Positions 24,457 to 36,600 of a stretch of 64,000 nt of DNA are shown piece after piece (within the stretch, counting starts at the first letter, position 1; each line of letters starts with the position of its first letter). Under the pieces are notes generated by a model that made no database searches, had not been told where the DNA came from, and saw nothing but the letters and a program-made list of their open reading frames with translations. Location of the stretch: assembly GCA_902728285.1 (NCBI GenBank), contig CACVBU010000575.1, forward strand, positions 321,298-385,297, read 5' to 3'. This DNA is from Clytia hemisphaerica. Lineage: Eukaryota; Cnidaria; Hydrozoa; Leptothecata; Clytiidae. Made by a program: the position numbers and the translations under genes.

Positions 24457-27453
24457 AACTGAAATTTTTAGCTTAGTAAATGATACAATGTCACTTATTA
24501 TTGTACAAAAATGTTCGTATTATCGGCGTGTAACGCAACTTTTGGTACAATAACATTTAGATCCATTCCTAGCACCGGAAATCTCCATTCTTATCTGGGC
24601 ATAGACTTTATTCTTTAGTAACTACTAGCCGGTTCCTGTCGTCGCAAACGCCGGTTTAGCTTATGCATTAAAAGTCATAAAGATGGTAGTGTTGAATTAG
24701 TTTTCATCAACGGCGGGTTGCATCGTTAGATTTCTCGTAAATACCTTTTGTTTTTCAAATGGGATGAGAGATAGGAGAAATCTTCACCATAAAAATGAGC
24801 TTAGTAAATAAGAAACAATCAATTCTAGAGTTTTTTCAGGAAGTTTCAAGGTGATTTATTGACACTTAACCGGCGTTAGCTTTAACTAACCTTTTGTTTT
24901 CTAACGGCTTTAAATGCGCAAGCAAAATCTCGGTGTTTGAAACGACCTCAATTGAATACTAGTCAAACTTCTGTCTCTAATCAAGAATTTATTATAGACA
25001 CTGGATAACCAACGAGCTATATTTTCATTGATTTCTCATGTTCTAGCCTAGTCCGCAGTAATGACATTATTGTTTACTCTCCTTCCTTCATTAAACGATT
25101 TTTCGTAACATTTTAATCGTCTTTTTTTAACTTAACACAGTCATTTCAATTCCCAAATGAAAATTTTCAAAATTTAACCTTAATAAAACCACCGATCCAC
25201 CACGAGCCTCCAAAATATTTTCATACCACGGTGAAGCCAAGACACTCAAGTCTCATATATGTCGATTTTAGCTCTTCTCGGAAAGATGTTGTAATGCTCT
25301 AATCTCTGTTCCTGAAAATGGGAACTTAGCCGAATACATTTTAAAAGATCAAATTGAGAGCGGGAATTATATCATCAGTGTATAAGAATGGAAAAAAAAA
25401 AAATATAAAAGATATCGCTCTTTTTACGGAGTTGAGGTCGATATAACGCGCCTAATAATAAATACCCAACTACAACCAGGTCAGCGTGTTTCAAACACAC
25501 TGTTGGCGACCGCTTCAAAAAAAGGATAGAACTTTCTAGTGTAGTATGTGTCACAGAAAAATTTCTTCACTTTATGCACTTTTTCCAACCTCATGACAGT
25601 TTTGCTTTAGATATGATTGCAAAATCGATTCTCACGCCATCAAAATCAACCTAACGTCAGCTGGAGAAACAATTTTTAGTCATTTCCGGTCTGCTGGCAA
25701 GGTGCTGAGCATTCATTACATTGAAGCGAAAAAACTTGATCGACGCTAGCAAGGTCTGTAGATAGGCAATTATACGCTTTCTCCAGTAAAAAATAAAATG
25801 AAGCAATAATTTGACTTTTCGTGCTGATCGATAGGATCCAATTAAGTAGAAGCCGAAGGCTAGAACCGTTTGGTAGGATTTGAAGCCAACAAATCTTGCA
25901 AATCGGCCCGCCTGGTTTTTACACAAATGCCAGATTTGAAAATAAATTTACTGCCAAAATTCCTACCAAGGAAGTCACTGACAACAATTCGAATTAAATG
26001 TTAAATTCCTTGGAACCCTTGAAACACCCTTGAAAAGTCAATATTATTTTGGGGACCCTTGAAATGCCAAATTTTGTGGCCATTTTCAACCATTTTAACT
26101 TTCAGATATACAGAATTTTTCCCATTGCGTAGGATACAAACATCGCAGTGACTTAAAAAAAAACATACTATTGGAACCCCTTAGACTCAAGGGGACATTC
26201 CACGCTCATCCTTAGGGGTTTATCTTTTAACCCGTGTTGGAATTATATGAGATTGGCAGGTCTGGGTGATAGAATGGGTAGCTGTAAAGTTAACCATTAT
26301 CAGCCAATTTAAGGAAAGAAGTGCTTGCTGCCATGGAAGTATTTTCCCAGGAATGACAAAAGAGCAAAAAATCCCTTTTTGTATTTTTAACAATAAAAAA
26401 ATTAAAAAGGGGGCGACTCAAAGTTGGGGGGTTACTTTAGAATTCTAAATTTTTTGGGGGTACCTGAACCCTGGAGTACCCTATGAGACCCCCTGGGAAA
26501 CCTTTGACCGGAGTCCAAATCAAAAAGTTTGATTTGAACATACTCGATTTGAACGAATGGATTTAAAAAGAATGTTCTATGATTCTAATTTAATTGAAAT
26601 TTAACGAGGTCAATGCTTTACTGTAAGCTGTAGGTGGATTTTTTTACCAGGGCTTGAAATTAGGCCATTTTTGGGGCGGATATGACTGGGTTACTGACAC
26701 AGGGGTGTTCGTAGCGCCATATGTAGCAATCATTAGGCGAAACTTTCGACTTTGGGTCGTCTTGTTTATGTTTGTTAAAGGTCAAGTCTGAAAATTAAGA
26801 ATACATTAAGAATATTTCATCCTCAATTTCGACAATTTCTTAAGAATACTTTACCCTCAGCCAAAGTTCTTATAAAAAAAAGCACTCGTGGGAATGTCAA
26901 AAGTGATAGAATCTGAATAAAAAGACATTAAATTTCTAATATGTATATTGATAGATAATAGCTTTCTTGTGATAAATTAAAAAACCTTGCTATAATAAGC
27001 ACAACACCCCCAAAATCTTAGGAGTCGTTGCTCGTATCTATCTATAAAATTGGGTTACATATTTTACGATTGAGCTACAACCTTTTCCCGTTTAGACCTG
27101 AATATTTTACATACACTTTCAAAGAAAATCGATGTAAGCCTTAATATACCCAAAACGTTGGGACAAAAATGCATCTTTATTATTCAGCGTTCCATTGGTC
27201 AAAGTCGCATTATAAAAAGGACTATTCGCTAAAGTAATTCAAAATCTTTCTGTTCTTTTAAAAAGTTCTTATTTGATTTTTTTTCTTCCAATGATGGTAT
27301 ATCAAAGGAAAGCCACCTTCAATAGATTTTCAAAAAATTTGAACTACCGTTTAGGTACCGTTTTTTTTTCTCCACCCATATTTATTAAAATGTATTCAAA
27401 TATAATTTGCAATGGGAACAAGAATGTCTGTAAATTTTGATAGTCAAATATAA
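24457..27453. other. Gene-free stretch
   Basis: No exon or protein similarity recognised on either strand. A fragment of the AGCCCGAAGGGCTA MITE is at 25848-25965. The rest is AT-rich single-copy-looking sequence. Confidence 0.5.
25848..25965. mobile_element. Fragment of AGCCCGAAGGGCTA MITE
   Basis: AGCCGAAGGCTAGA, then TTGGTAGGATTTGAAGCCAA and GCCCGCCTGGTTTTTACACA, match in inverted order the middle and right part of the copy at 60055-60339 (AAAAACCAGGCGAGCC, then GGTAGGATTTGTTGGCTTCA). Confidence 0.65.
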
Positions 27454-27455
27454 TA

Positions 27456-27865
27456 CTTTAGGCGTACAAACTTTCGCGAGGACGAAAAATCGCGAAATTC
27501 ACGGTATTTACTTTCGCGAATTTAACGGAAAAATATTTTTCGTGAGCATAAACTTTCGTGAATAAAGACGTAAAATTGAGAATTTTCACATGAAAAAATG
27601 GCCTAGAGGGACAAATACTTGTTGGGTTGGCTTGAAACATTTGTTCTTTGACTTTTTTCAGCAGGCTAAAAAGTGCCATAAAAGTTACATTTTATTCCAA
27701 GTTTGAAGTTTTACAGATTTTCTATTTTGTCAAGAATCTTTCGCGAGCATAAACTTTCGCGAATGGCCCGTTCCTAGAATTTTTTAAGACATTTACTTTC
27801 GCGAAAAGGGCCAAAATTCGCGAAAATCGCAAAGTTTCTGCTCGCGAAAGTTTGTACGCCTAAAG
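27456..27865. mobile_element. 410-bp Tc1/mariner-like MITE rich in TTTCGCGA
   Basis: Perfect terminal inverted repeats of 25 bp (CTTTAGGCGTACAAAC, then TTTCGCGAG) are flanked by TA on both sides. The interior repeats AAACTTTCGCGA and ATTCGCGAAA in both orientations, so the whole element can fold back. Confidence 0.9.
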
Positions 27866-28508
27866 TAGTCGAAATCTTTCTGCTTGTTTTAGTGAATCAA
27901 AAGCGCTACTCTTCTGTGCTTAATTGTAGGGGGGGGGGGGGTCACTTTGCAAATTGGAAAAAAATTACCCCATAGCTTTTTATAATGACCCACCCCCCAT
28001 TTTATGAAACTTTCCTTCATTTTCCTAAGGTTTTTTGGGAAAATCACTTAATAATGACCCCCATTCTGTGATTTTTCTTCCGGAGTACCCCCCCTGCTTA
28101 TTCCACCCACCTACAATTGAAAACAGAAGAGTAAATTTGAATGTATCTTTGGTCGAAAATTTCACGATTTTTAGTGGTTAAGAAGGTGGTCAAATTTCAA
28201 GGCAGTTTTTTGTTAAAGTTTCAAGGAACACGAGGCTGAAATTTGGCCAAAACCTAAGACTTGTCGATTTCTTGAAATAACCACATAGCCATTTCTGTCT
28301 CAGCTGCAAATTATTTTGAGATACACTTTAATACACGGGTTTCGAATTAGCACTGTTATGATTCTGTGTAATTTGCACGAAAAAAAAAGTAAATAAACTT
28401 CTGATTAGATATGATAAAAAATTATAAATATCTTACAATACAGCACTGGGTTGGGTAGATCAAATTATCATATTAAAGCTACTGGATAATGTCACTGTTG
28501 TTACTTAC

Positions 28509-29759
28509 ACAATTGAAAAGTCCTGAAGCGGCATTTCTTACAATTTCCGTCAGATAAAAATCAGCTTTATCTCCGTTCTCTAAATGTTTTGCATTGAAGA
28601 CTCGAAACATATTTTCTTTTGATTCTCCAACATAAGTCTATACTTCCTGTGTTTAACCCATTTCTCCACCATCTCCATTTTCAGATCTTTCATTTCCAAA
28701 TCATCCATTTCCTTTCTAGCAGAAACGTTCTTTGAAAGACTTGCGTACTCGTCAAAAAGAAGTTTACAAATGTATTTTTCATCTATATCAACCAGGTTCG
28801 TACCCATCTCACGAATTAACACAAAAAGAATGGTTTTTCTAATAGAATCGATTGGAATTCAAGGATTGAATCAGGAATCGAACTTTCTGAATGAATAGCA
28901 GCACTGTATGATGTATGATGTAAGAGGTGTTTTTTGGTTGTTGAGACTATTTGGAATCCTTTTTCTTCGCTTGCTGATGGTAGATTTCGGTCGATCATTT
29001 TGGCACCCTTTGCAAAAGCAAGATGTACCGCATTTAGTTCCTCTCTTTACACAGGAGCATTTCTTCAGCTTACTAGTATCAATTTCCAAGCAATGACTAG
29101 AACCTTCCTGTTTACTGTTTCTGCCACACCTACAACTTGTAGGCTCATTTGAGTTGCTTACCAAACAAGTAAATTCTTTTTCCTTCGGACCACACCATAC
29201 ATAGCACACATGTGGTATTGCTACACCTTGCCTCGGGGTAATGGGTAAGAACGGCATTCCAAAAAACATGCTGGTATCAACACGATCATGATGCCTAAAG
29301 AATTGGCCAATGCTTCTGGAAAATTGCATTCTTCGGTTTCTGAATCTATCTCATAATCATCACAATTAAAATTTACTTCTTCTGATATCGCTGTCAAAAG
29401 TTTGGATACAATATCATTGATTCCGGTTTCTTTTGTTATCCCGATACTCCGGAGAAACGATAAATAGCTTTCTGGCATTTCAAAGTAATGAAGAAGATCC
29501 AGGAGTTGATATCCAATCGCCTCGACGAAAGTTCCGGATTTCTTAGACTCCGAAAGATTAAGCGATTTTAAAATTGACCCAAGTGGGAAGGAGTCATCGA
29601 TTGAATGCTTCTTCAAAAAATCTCTCGGATGCCAAATATCTGCAGGGATTGAAGCATACCCTTTTGTTCCGAACATTCGATATAGTAAGTCGGAATCCAT
29701 TTTGGACTTGATTTGTTTGAATTGATTTGCAATGTTGATGATGCGTCTAGTTCTTGCAG
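28509..29759 (-). pseudogene. Frame-broken last exon: OTU-like region, CXC zinc-binding tail, C-terminal helix
   Basis: Continues the transposase gene from an acceptor at 29760-29761, in phase with exon 3. The first frame (29759 to about 29267) resembles a degenerate OTU-like fold, with EAIGYQLLDLL and ALANSLGIMIVL. At a run of six A (29261-29266; T on the coding strand) the reading must shift by one base to continue as MPFLPITPRQGV. It then runs into a cysteine-rich block (CRCGRN, KKCSCVKRGTKCGTSCFCKG), a CXC/tesmin-like zinc motif. Two or three further one-base shifts are needed (near 28930-28990, 28820 and 28620) to reach a stretch ending before a good GTAAGT donor at 28508. The shifts mean decay, or base-calling errors in homopolymers. 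Confidence 0.65.
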
Positions 29760-29932
29760 CTAGAATAGAGTTAAGCACAAACATTTGTTATGAATCCGAG
29801 AAAAAACTAATCCTCATCTCATCGTAAGCTCCTTTACCAAGCCATGGGCGCAAGACAGAAATCTCTGCAACAAGGGGGTCCAAATTTATAATGTAGAAAG
29901 GAAAAGGGTATAGTATTGTGTTTCACACTTAC

Positions 29933-32632
29933 GTAAGGCTTGAGTTAGATTGTAGGCATCGTGGTCTGCATGTTCAGATATGGCTAGATTATCATCCATT
30001 AAGGATTCAATTTCGAAGGGTTTGTCAAAGTCCACATTGTTATTTAAAGGCATATCGGATATTCCTATCGGCTGATGATCTTTACCGGCGAATTTCCAAA
30101 TTGGCTGAACGTGTTTTATTTTGACGGCTTTTCCATTTCTGTCGACGGTTTTTTTCTTCTCGTTATGGTAGTAGAAAATAGAGTTGAACAATGCATTTGC
30201 AGTATCAATACCGAGTCTATTCCTTGGCAAAATTATTCTCATTTGTCTGTGTAAGTTCTCGTTTTTGTTTGTTCCATGACCTGAAATATAAAATATATTT
30301 GAAATATTATTGTATTAAAAAAGCCAGATTGACATTGTTTTTTTAGTTCTGAATCGCTGCTTCAAAGACGCTGAGTTTACATAAAGATTGCAGTTATTCA
30401 ACCAATGACCAAAACAAAAGATAGCGCGCGACGTAACTTAATACACCCCTGTCTCTAGGCTACACACATCCCCTCTGATAAGTTTTGATATATCAAAACT
30501 AATTTGGGGATGCATGCAGCCTACCCCGTCTCAGTCCCACAGTGGAACTTTTTCTTAAAGGTGAGAATGAATATTTATCAATCCAATAATCCTCTCTTAG
30601 ACACCTCTAAAACTAGACTTAGATTGAATGAGTTATGCACCAATGATATCTTAATGAGTCTCTGCAAAATAATTGAAGCGTTGCAAGCTCATGGTTCTTC
30701 AGTACTCATTTAATCCTTAAGCCAACTTTAAGAACGAAGCGTATGCTACCTTAAGCCTACTGTAAGAACAAAACTTATGCTACCTTTTGTTTTTTTTGTA
30801 AATAAATATCAACATCTAGTATTTTAAATTCAATCTACGAGGGTTTGAAATTGATAGCTTGAATAGAGCGCTCTACGTCGAAATTACCTACTGATTCGTA
30901 GAAACTAGAATGAGATTGCTCCAATATAACTGGAAATAAACCCATATATAGAAGACATTTAAGCAAATATAGTCAATCTAAAAGCATGTATTAAAAAAGA
31001 AAAACTTACCAACAGGAATTCCTGATAAACAGCCCAGCAACACATGTACTTTTAAATTTTCCCACTTCATAAAAAAGCTTTCCTGCAAGATCTTCCATCC
31101 TTTATAGCTAACGGTGTTCCAATTTTTGATGAATCTTTCCATGTTTTCAATTATTTGGGTTGGGTTTGGTGTGGGCATAGTCCTTTCTTCACCAGTATCA
31201 TTCTTATCTCTGAAAACAAGTGTCAATTGGTTGCAAAGGTCCTTGCAAAATGGATGTCGTTTGCTAATGGTTTTTGTTAATCTTTGGACAGCATGGAATA
31301 GATCAAGTTTCACCTAAAAAGATAATGAATGAATTTGATTTAAATGAGCTTTTTAAAATTTTTTCGGTTACCAGAAAAAGCTCAATTAAAAAACTAAATA
31401 TGCTTGAAAACTTTGGACAATTTACAAACACTTTATACTGTTGCTTCTTTAGCCCTTGCAGGACACATGAAATTTTATGGGCCCTAGTGAGAATCATGCT
31501 ATAACCCTTCAGCTTATAAAGCTTATCGAGGGTGGTAAGATTTCTTACCATCCGTAGCTAATAGGTTCTGACAAAAACTTTCCTCAGTAAGATGTTTACT
31601 TGTCAAGATTGAAGTCAATAGAAAAATGGTAAGGTAAATACTGTAAGTAATGAACAAAGTACTAACTATTGCTGAAGGAAAATATTCAGCCAGTTTGGAT
31701 TTCCACATACAGCAGTTATCTAAGTATATGTACTTAATGTTTTGACATCGAGCTGCCAAGTTACCAAATATATCTGACACTTGCTCAAAAGCAGTCCCTT
31801 TGCACAGCTTATATCCAAGAACTTGTCCGTTTTCATTGAGAAAGAGAAATATAGAGTCGACCAATTTGATCCAACGTTTGTTTTCATCGAGAAACCCAAT
31901 ATTGGTTGCAACTTTAAACGTATGGTCACAGCTTAAAAATTCACAATCGATTTCATTCATTTTTCTATCATAGATGTCTTTGTATGTGTTGTACTGATGC
32001 AGAAAACATCCACGTAAAAATTGTTCAGATGGCGGCGACTTTATCACTTCCTCTGCTGCCTTGTCACTACAATCTGATATAAGGACACTTTTGCGATAAT
32101 ATTTATCAAATACACCTTCTGTGTATATTTTTTGTGTTGCAGAAAATGAATTTCCATGGTCAACCAGACGATTAACCAGATCAAACGCCTCTACTGTAAG
32201 ACCACTATCATGGCTCAAATAAAACGGTACTTCAGTCACTGGATTTAACTGGCGAAGAATGCCAGCATGGTAAGATGTGACAGAATGGCTATTATTACAC
32301 CTGTATCGCCTGCCTACTAATCCCATGTACCAATTTATATCCCATATTGTTCTTGGCATCATAGAATTGGAGCTACAATTTTCCCAGCCTTCAAGTGGAT
32401 TATCTGGACGGCGTAATGGTACATTCTGATTTCCATCTTGGTGACAGAGAGGGCAAAGCAAAGTTCTACATGGCTGCTCAATTGGATCCCAAAAAAGCAA
32501 CACAGGTAAAACAACTTCATTGATTGTTCTTTCATCAACAAGATCCAAACAGTTATATTTAGCAAGATGATGACATTTACCAGCATTTATAACTTGATTG
32601 ACAATTTCCATACATTTTTCATTCAATTTCAT
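29933..32632 (-). CDS. DDE-type transposase of a large DNA transposon, exons 1-3
   Basis: Three exons in phase (32632-31667, 31313-31010, 30280-29933), 539 codons. An acceptor just upstream (about 32651) implies a 5' untranslated exon. The N-terminal part has LLCPLC (Cys60, Cys63) and a later RYRC and H, like the zinc-ribbon region (DUF6729-type) that precedes transposases in many invertebrate proteins. Likely catalytic residues are Asp236 in LSCDHTFKV, Asp305 in YIYLDNCC and Glu431 in GTNKNENLHR. KLDLFHAVQR follows the second Asp, as in this family. The superfamily name is uncertain; the pattern is one I recall from cnidarian and fish genomes as uncharacterised proteins. The gene lies downstream of, and in the same orientation as, the P-loop ATPase gene. 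Confidence 0.75.
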
Positions 32633-33317
32633 TTTTTTATTTCTTTATCTAAAGAGATTAAAAATCATTATTAGCTAAAATACCTATGTAATTTGTTCAC
32701 TCAGATACAGGAAAAAAAGAAATGTACAAAAGAGATTTCATACTTTTTGACATGTTGAATTTATCGCAAATGGTAGTAGAAAGCACCTTAACTTAAAAAA
32801 AATTTTTTTGAATCAATTGTAAATCATTTTGCTATTTTTTGCAAGGCTTGTAGAAAAGAATTTTATACTAAATTGGAAAGTTAGTATAGGAAAAAATTGA
32901 ACAAAAAGAAAAAATTTTCCCGTAAAATATAAAACCAAAGATTTGATAAGAGTAAGATTTCTTGGTACCTTTTAAAGGTCGGTTTTCACTGCAGTAAAAG
33001 AGTAAGCTGGTATAATAACCAAAATAGAACTAAATCTTGAACCACAGTGAGAAAACCAGCCTCCAGAAATATTTACAGGTTAAAAGGTTTAAAAAATAAA
33101 CAAAAGGATAAATTTACTAAAAAAGAATGGGCTGTTACATTACATATTTATCCGGAGGTGGGGATGGAAGAAATTTTTCAAGAAAAAACCTGAAAGTGAT
33201 TGTGGACAAACCAACATAAGTCTTAGATGCCCAGAAATGCAGAAATTTTTGTCTACTCCTGCTATAAAATGAAATGGCCTAATTCATTTTCCTAGAATAT
33301 AAACAATAGAATTCCTA

Positions 33318-33612
33318 TTTTTCTTGTGGTATGAAAAAAATATGTTTGAAATGTTAGTCTTATTTACAGGTTAAAAATTTAAACAAAAGAAATGTTTCGT
33401 TTTTCTCATGGATTAAAATATATTTGATGTTAGTCTTATTTACAGGTTAAAAATTTAAATAAAAGAAATGTTTCATTTTCATGTGGTATGAAAAAAATAT
33501 GTTTAAAATGTTAGTCTTATTTACAGGTTAAAAATTTAAACAAAAGAAATGTTTCGTTTTTCTCGTGGATTAAAAATATATTTGATGTTAGTCTTATTTA
33601 CAGGTTAAAAAA
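33318..33612. repeat. Tandem repeat between the two transposon genes
   Basis: Four copies of a unit of about 78 bp containing GTTAGTCTTATTTACAGG, TTAAAAATTTAAA and AAAGAAATGTTTC. Units 1 and 3 resemble each other, as do 2 and 4, so a dimeric unit of about 157 bp was probably duplicated. A diverged piece lies near 33070. Confidence 0.85.
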
Positions 33613-33699
33613 TACAACAAAATAAATCCTAAAAGTCTTCTTTTCCTTTTGAAACAATGGTTTTTCTTGTTTGCAATCCAAACTTTCTCTGTACATCCA

Positions 33700-36600
33700 T
33701 CATCTGCGATTGCCATTTTGTGGTTTGAATTTGGCGGACAAGGTATCAGTTAGACTCTCTAACTCTAAAAATAAAATAAGACAAGAGCACTTAACTAACC
33801 TGTAATAAAAGAAGACTGGTGCTTAAAGAAAAAAAATAAACCATCTGTTCTGCAATGATCATTAGAATCAGTTAATGCAATATGTCAAAAATCATGCTTA
33901 AATAAAATACATAATACCTCTCCCCAAATACCTATGGGGGTAGGGAATGGTGAAGATTTTGAAATATAAAAACATATTTAGGAGTTGGGTTTATGAGAAA
34001 TTTTAGGTGGGGACGACATTTTAACAGATCGGGTTGTCAAGAAAGTCAAAAGGTATAATCCAGATTAAAGGTTCATTTTTTCTACCATCTCTCTTCAGTT
34101 TGTCATGAAAACTTTGAACCAAGAGCTTTAAGATATAAAAAGATTTAGGTAGGGGTTGTCAAATAAGGTAAGTGTTGGGCTGATAATAGATTTCATTTGG
34201 GGGACCACTTTTGAAGGGGTGTTGCCCACTATGATAAACTGCACATGTTAAAATCTTACCACTTGCAAATTTTCTCTTTCTAACAATCCTTTTCCCGTTA
34301 GGGTCGTTTTGTGTAGAAGCCTTACTGATTCTTTCCACAATCTCATCTTTTCTTATCTCTATCTCATCTTCGATATCAGATTTATCTGTCACATCTTGAA
34401 AATCTAAAAATGCATTATGCAGAAAAATAGGTCATTGTAATTTTATGATAATAATTGTACATTTTTGGAAATAGGTTCATGAAAGAGAGGCTCTAAAATA
34501 AACAAACAAAATACTCTTAATGATAAAAATAATACTTACCAACATCTTCATCATCAAAACCACCACATCTGGCACGAGATCCACTACAACAACCTGCTCC
34601 ATCAGAATTGTCAAAATCGTCTGCTGATATTACTGAGAAAAAAAAATAGTACATACATACAGACTGACATTCTCAGAATCTAGCTCAACTGAAGGTGAGA
34701 ATAATTCTTATTTTTCGTCTTTCTTATTTTTAAAATAAAGAAAAATCTGAATGAGGGAAAAGTAGCTACATCTGCCTCTACATTGTAATTGACTTAAGGG
34801 TTTGTTAAGGCATCATAAAGCCATTACTTAAACAAAGTTCACCAGTTTTACAAAGTTTTACTTTTACTTTTCAAGTCAAAAAAACTTAAAATTGCAAGGT
34901 ACTTGATAACTGTTACCTCTTTGCCCACTGAAAAAGTATGTAAATAGGATCGTCTCACTAGGGGGTTATTTATAGCAGGTTTGATTATTTAGGGGGGGTT
35001 CCAGACCCTAGGAAACTATGCACTTTAAAGTGGAAGTACAGAAATTGCAATTCTTGCCCAATCTTTAATCATATATCTAAACAAATACATCACACAACAA
35101 ATATTAATGTGATTGGGTTCACCTATTCTCCAGCAAGAATTATTTTTAAAAATCTTGGTAAATAAAAATTTATTTGGCGGGAGTTGGCGGGAGTTAACTT
35201 TTGCAAATGACAAATTTGACAACATTTCAAGAGATTAACTTTCGCAAATGGCAACCTTTGGCATTTTTAGCTTAGCTTAATATTTGAGAATTGGGCAAGA
35301 AATAACAAACTCAATAAAGTTTCTTCCTTTAAAGTAGGATGGATCAGAGAAGTATTTTGACAGACATGAAAATTTTCAAATACCTTTAGTATATTGTTGT
35401 TTGTTTGTGTTTGTTTGCGTTTCAACTTTTGAATTAATGTCCACTTTCGGGTCAGCAATAATTGATTTTTTTGTTGTTGCTTGTGTTTCTGACTTGGACT
35501 GGTTTTTTTTATTTCGAGCATATTTTTCTTTACTGATTGCTTTCTCTCTGGATTTTCCATTTTTGCGGGCTTGAGCTTTTGCCTCTAACAGCTCTTTGAC
35601 TATGAAGAATTTTAGAGAAGAGGTAGAAGTCATTCAAAATTATTGATGCAAATTATAATAATTAAGCTGACAAGAGTAAGAGTTTAAAATATGGGACAGA
35701 CTGCAGGCTACATCATTTGAAAATTTCAGACGTGTGGTCAATCACACTCTTAAAACCTTAATTTTAGTAATTTAGGCTGTGATAAGGAGTGCTATGCACA
35801 ACTTTCAGTTGTGAAACTTACTTTACGGGGTGTGATTGATCACACTCCTCAGTCCAAAACTGGTGTCTTACCTTAGAGCAGAGTAAATTGATAAATGAAA
35901 TTCCTAGTAAATTCAAAGATTCTAAATCAAGAACATACAAATATCTCAAGATGATAGATAACTAACATTACCTCCAATTAAGTCCTCCTTTGCTTCATCT
36001 GGGAATGATTGAATAGGAACAGGATGTGTTCTTTGTTTTTTGTCAGGAAAGTGAAGTGGGTTAGTTTCATTATTCAAATGGCGTCCTTTTAAGTTTGAAT
36101 CCATGTATTCCCTTGTAAATGGAGAATCTGCTATGTTTACTCGAATACATATGCAATCGTTTGTGAATTTAATCAGGTATTCAATCTAAATAAAGATAGA
36201 TGACTGTGAATTTGCCCTTCAGAGTTCTAGAACTTTTACCTTTCTCTGGCTTAATCCTGAAAAATGAAACTTAATCCCAAAAGCTAAATTTCCCCAATCT
36301 AAAACAGACCCAGCTGACAATTAAAGGACCAATTTACCTCGTCAGCTTTATTCTTAACCAATTGATCAACATATGAGTGAATTTTGTTAAAAAACTCGTC
36401 ATCAACTTCATAATCATTTTCTGCATTGCTTTGTTGTCCACATTGACTCTTTTTCGATCCTTTTGTTTGGAAAACCTAATGAAAGTCAAACAAAGTATTC
36501 TTTTATTAAGGTCAAACCTAAAAGTTAGGCTTCAGGGAAATAGTAAATTGTTTAAAACAATTGAAGAATTGATTAAAAAAATTGAAGTTTTGGTTTTCCC

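Noticed and set aside
27923-28120. MITE with G13 tract and inverted TAATTGTAGG ends
   Set aside because: The inverted match is only about ten bases with no direct target duplication; could be coincidence of G/C tracts.
31523-31620. Small extra transposase exon between 31313 and 31667
   Set aside because: Any exon here breaks phase or adds a stop; direct joining of 31667 to 31313 gives the expected KLDLFHAVQR context.
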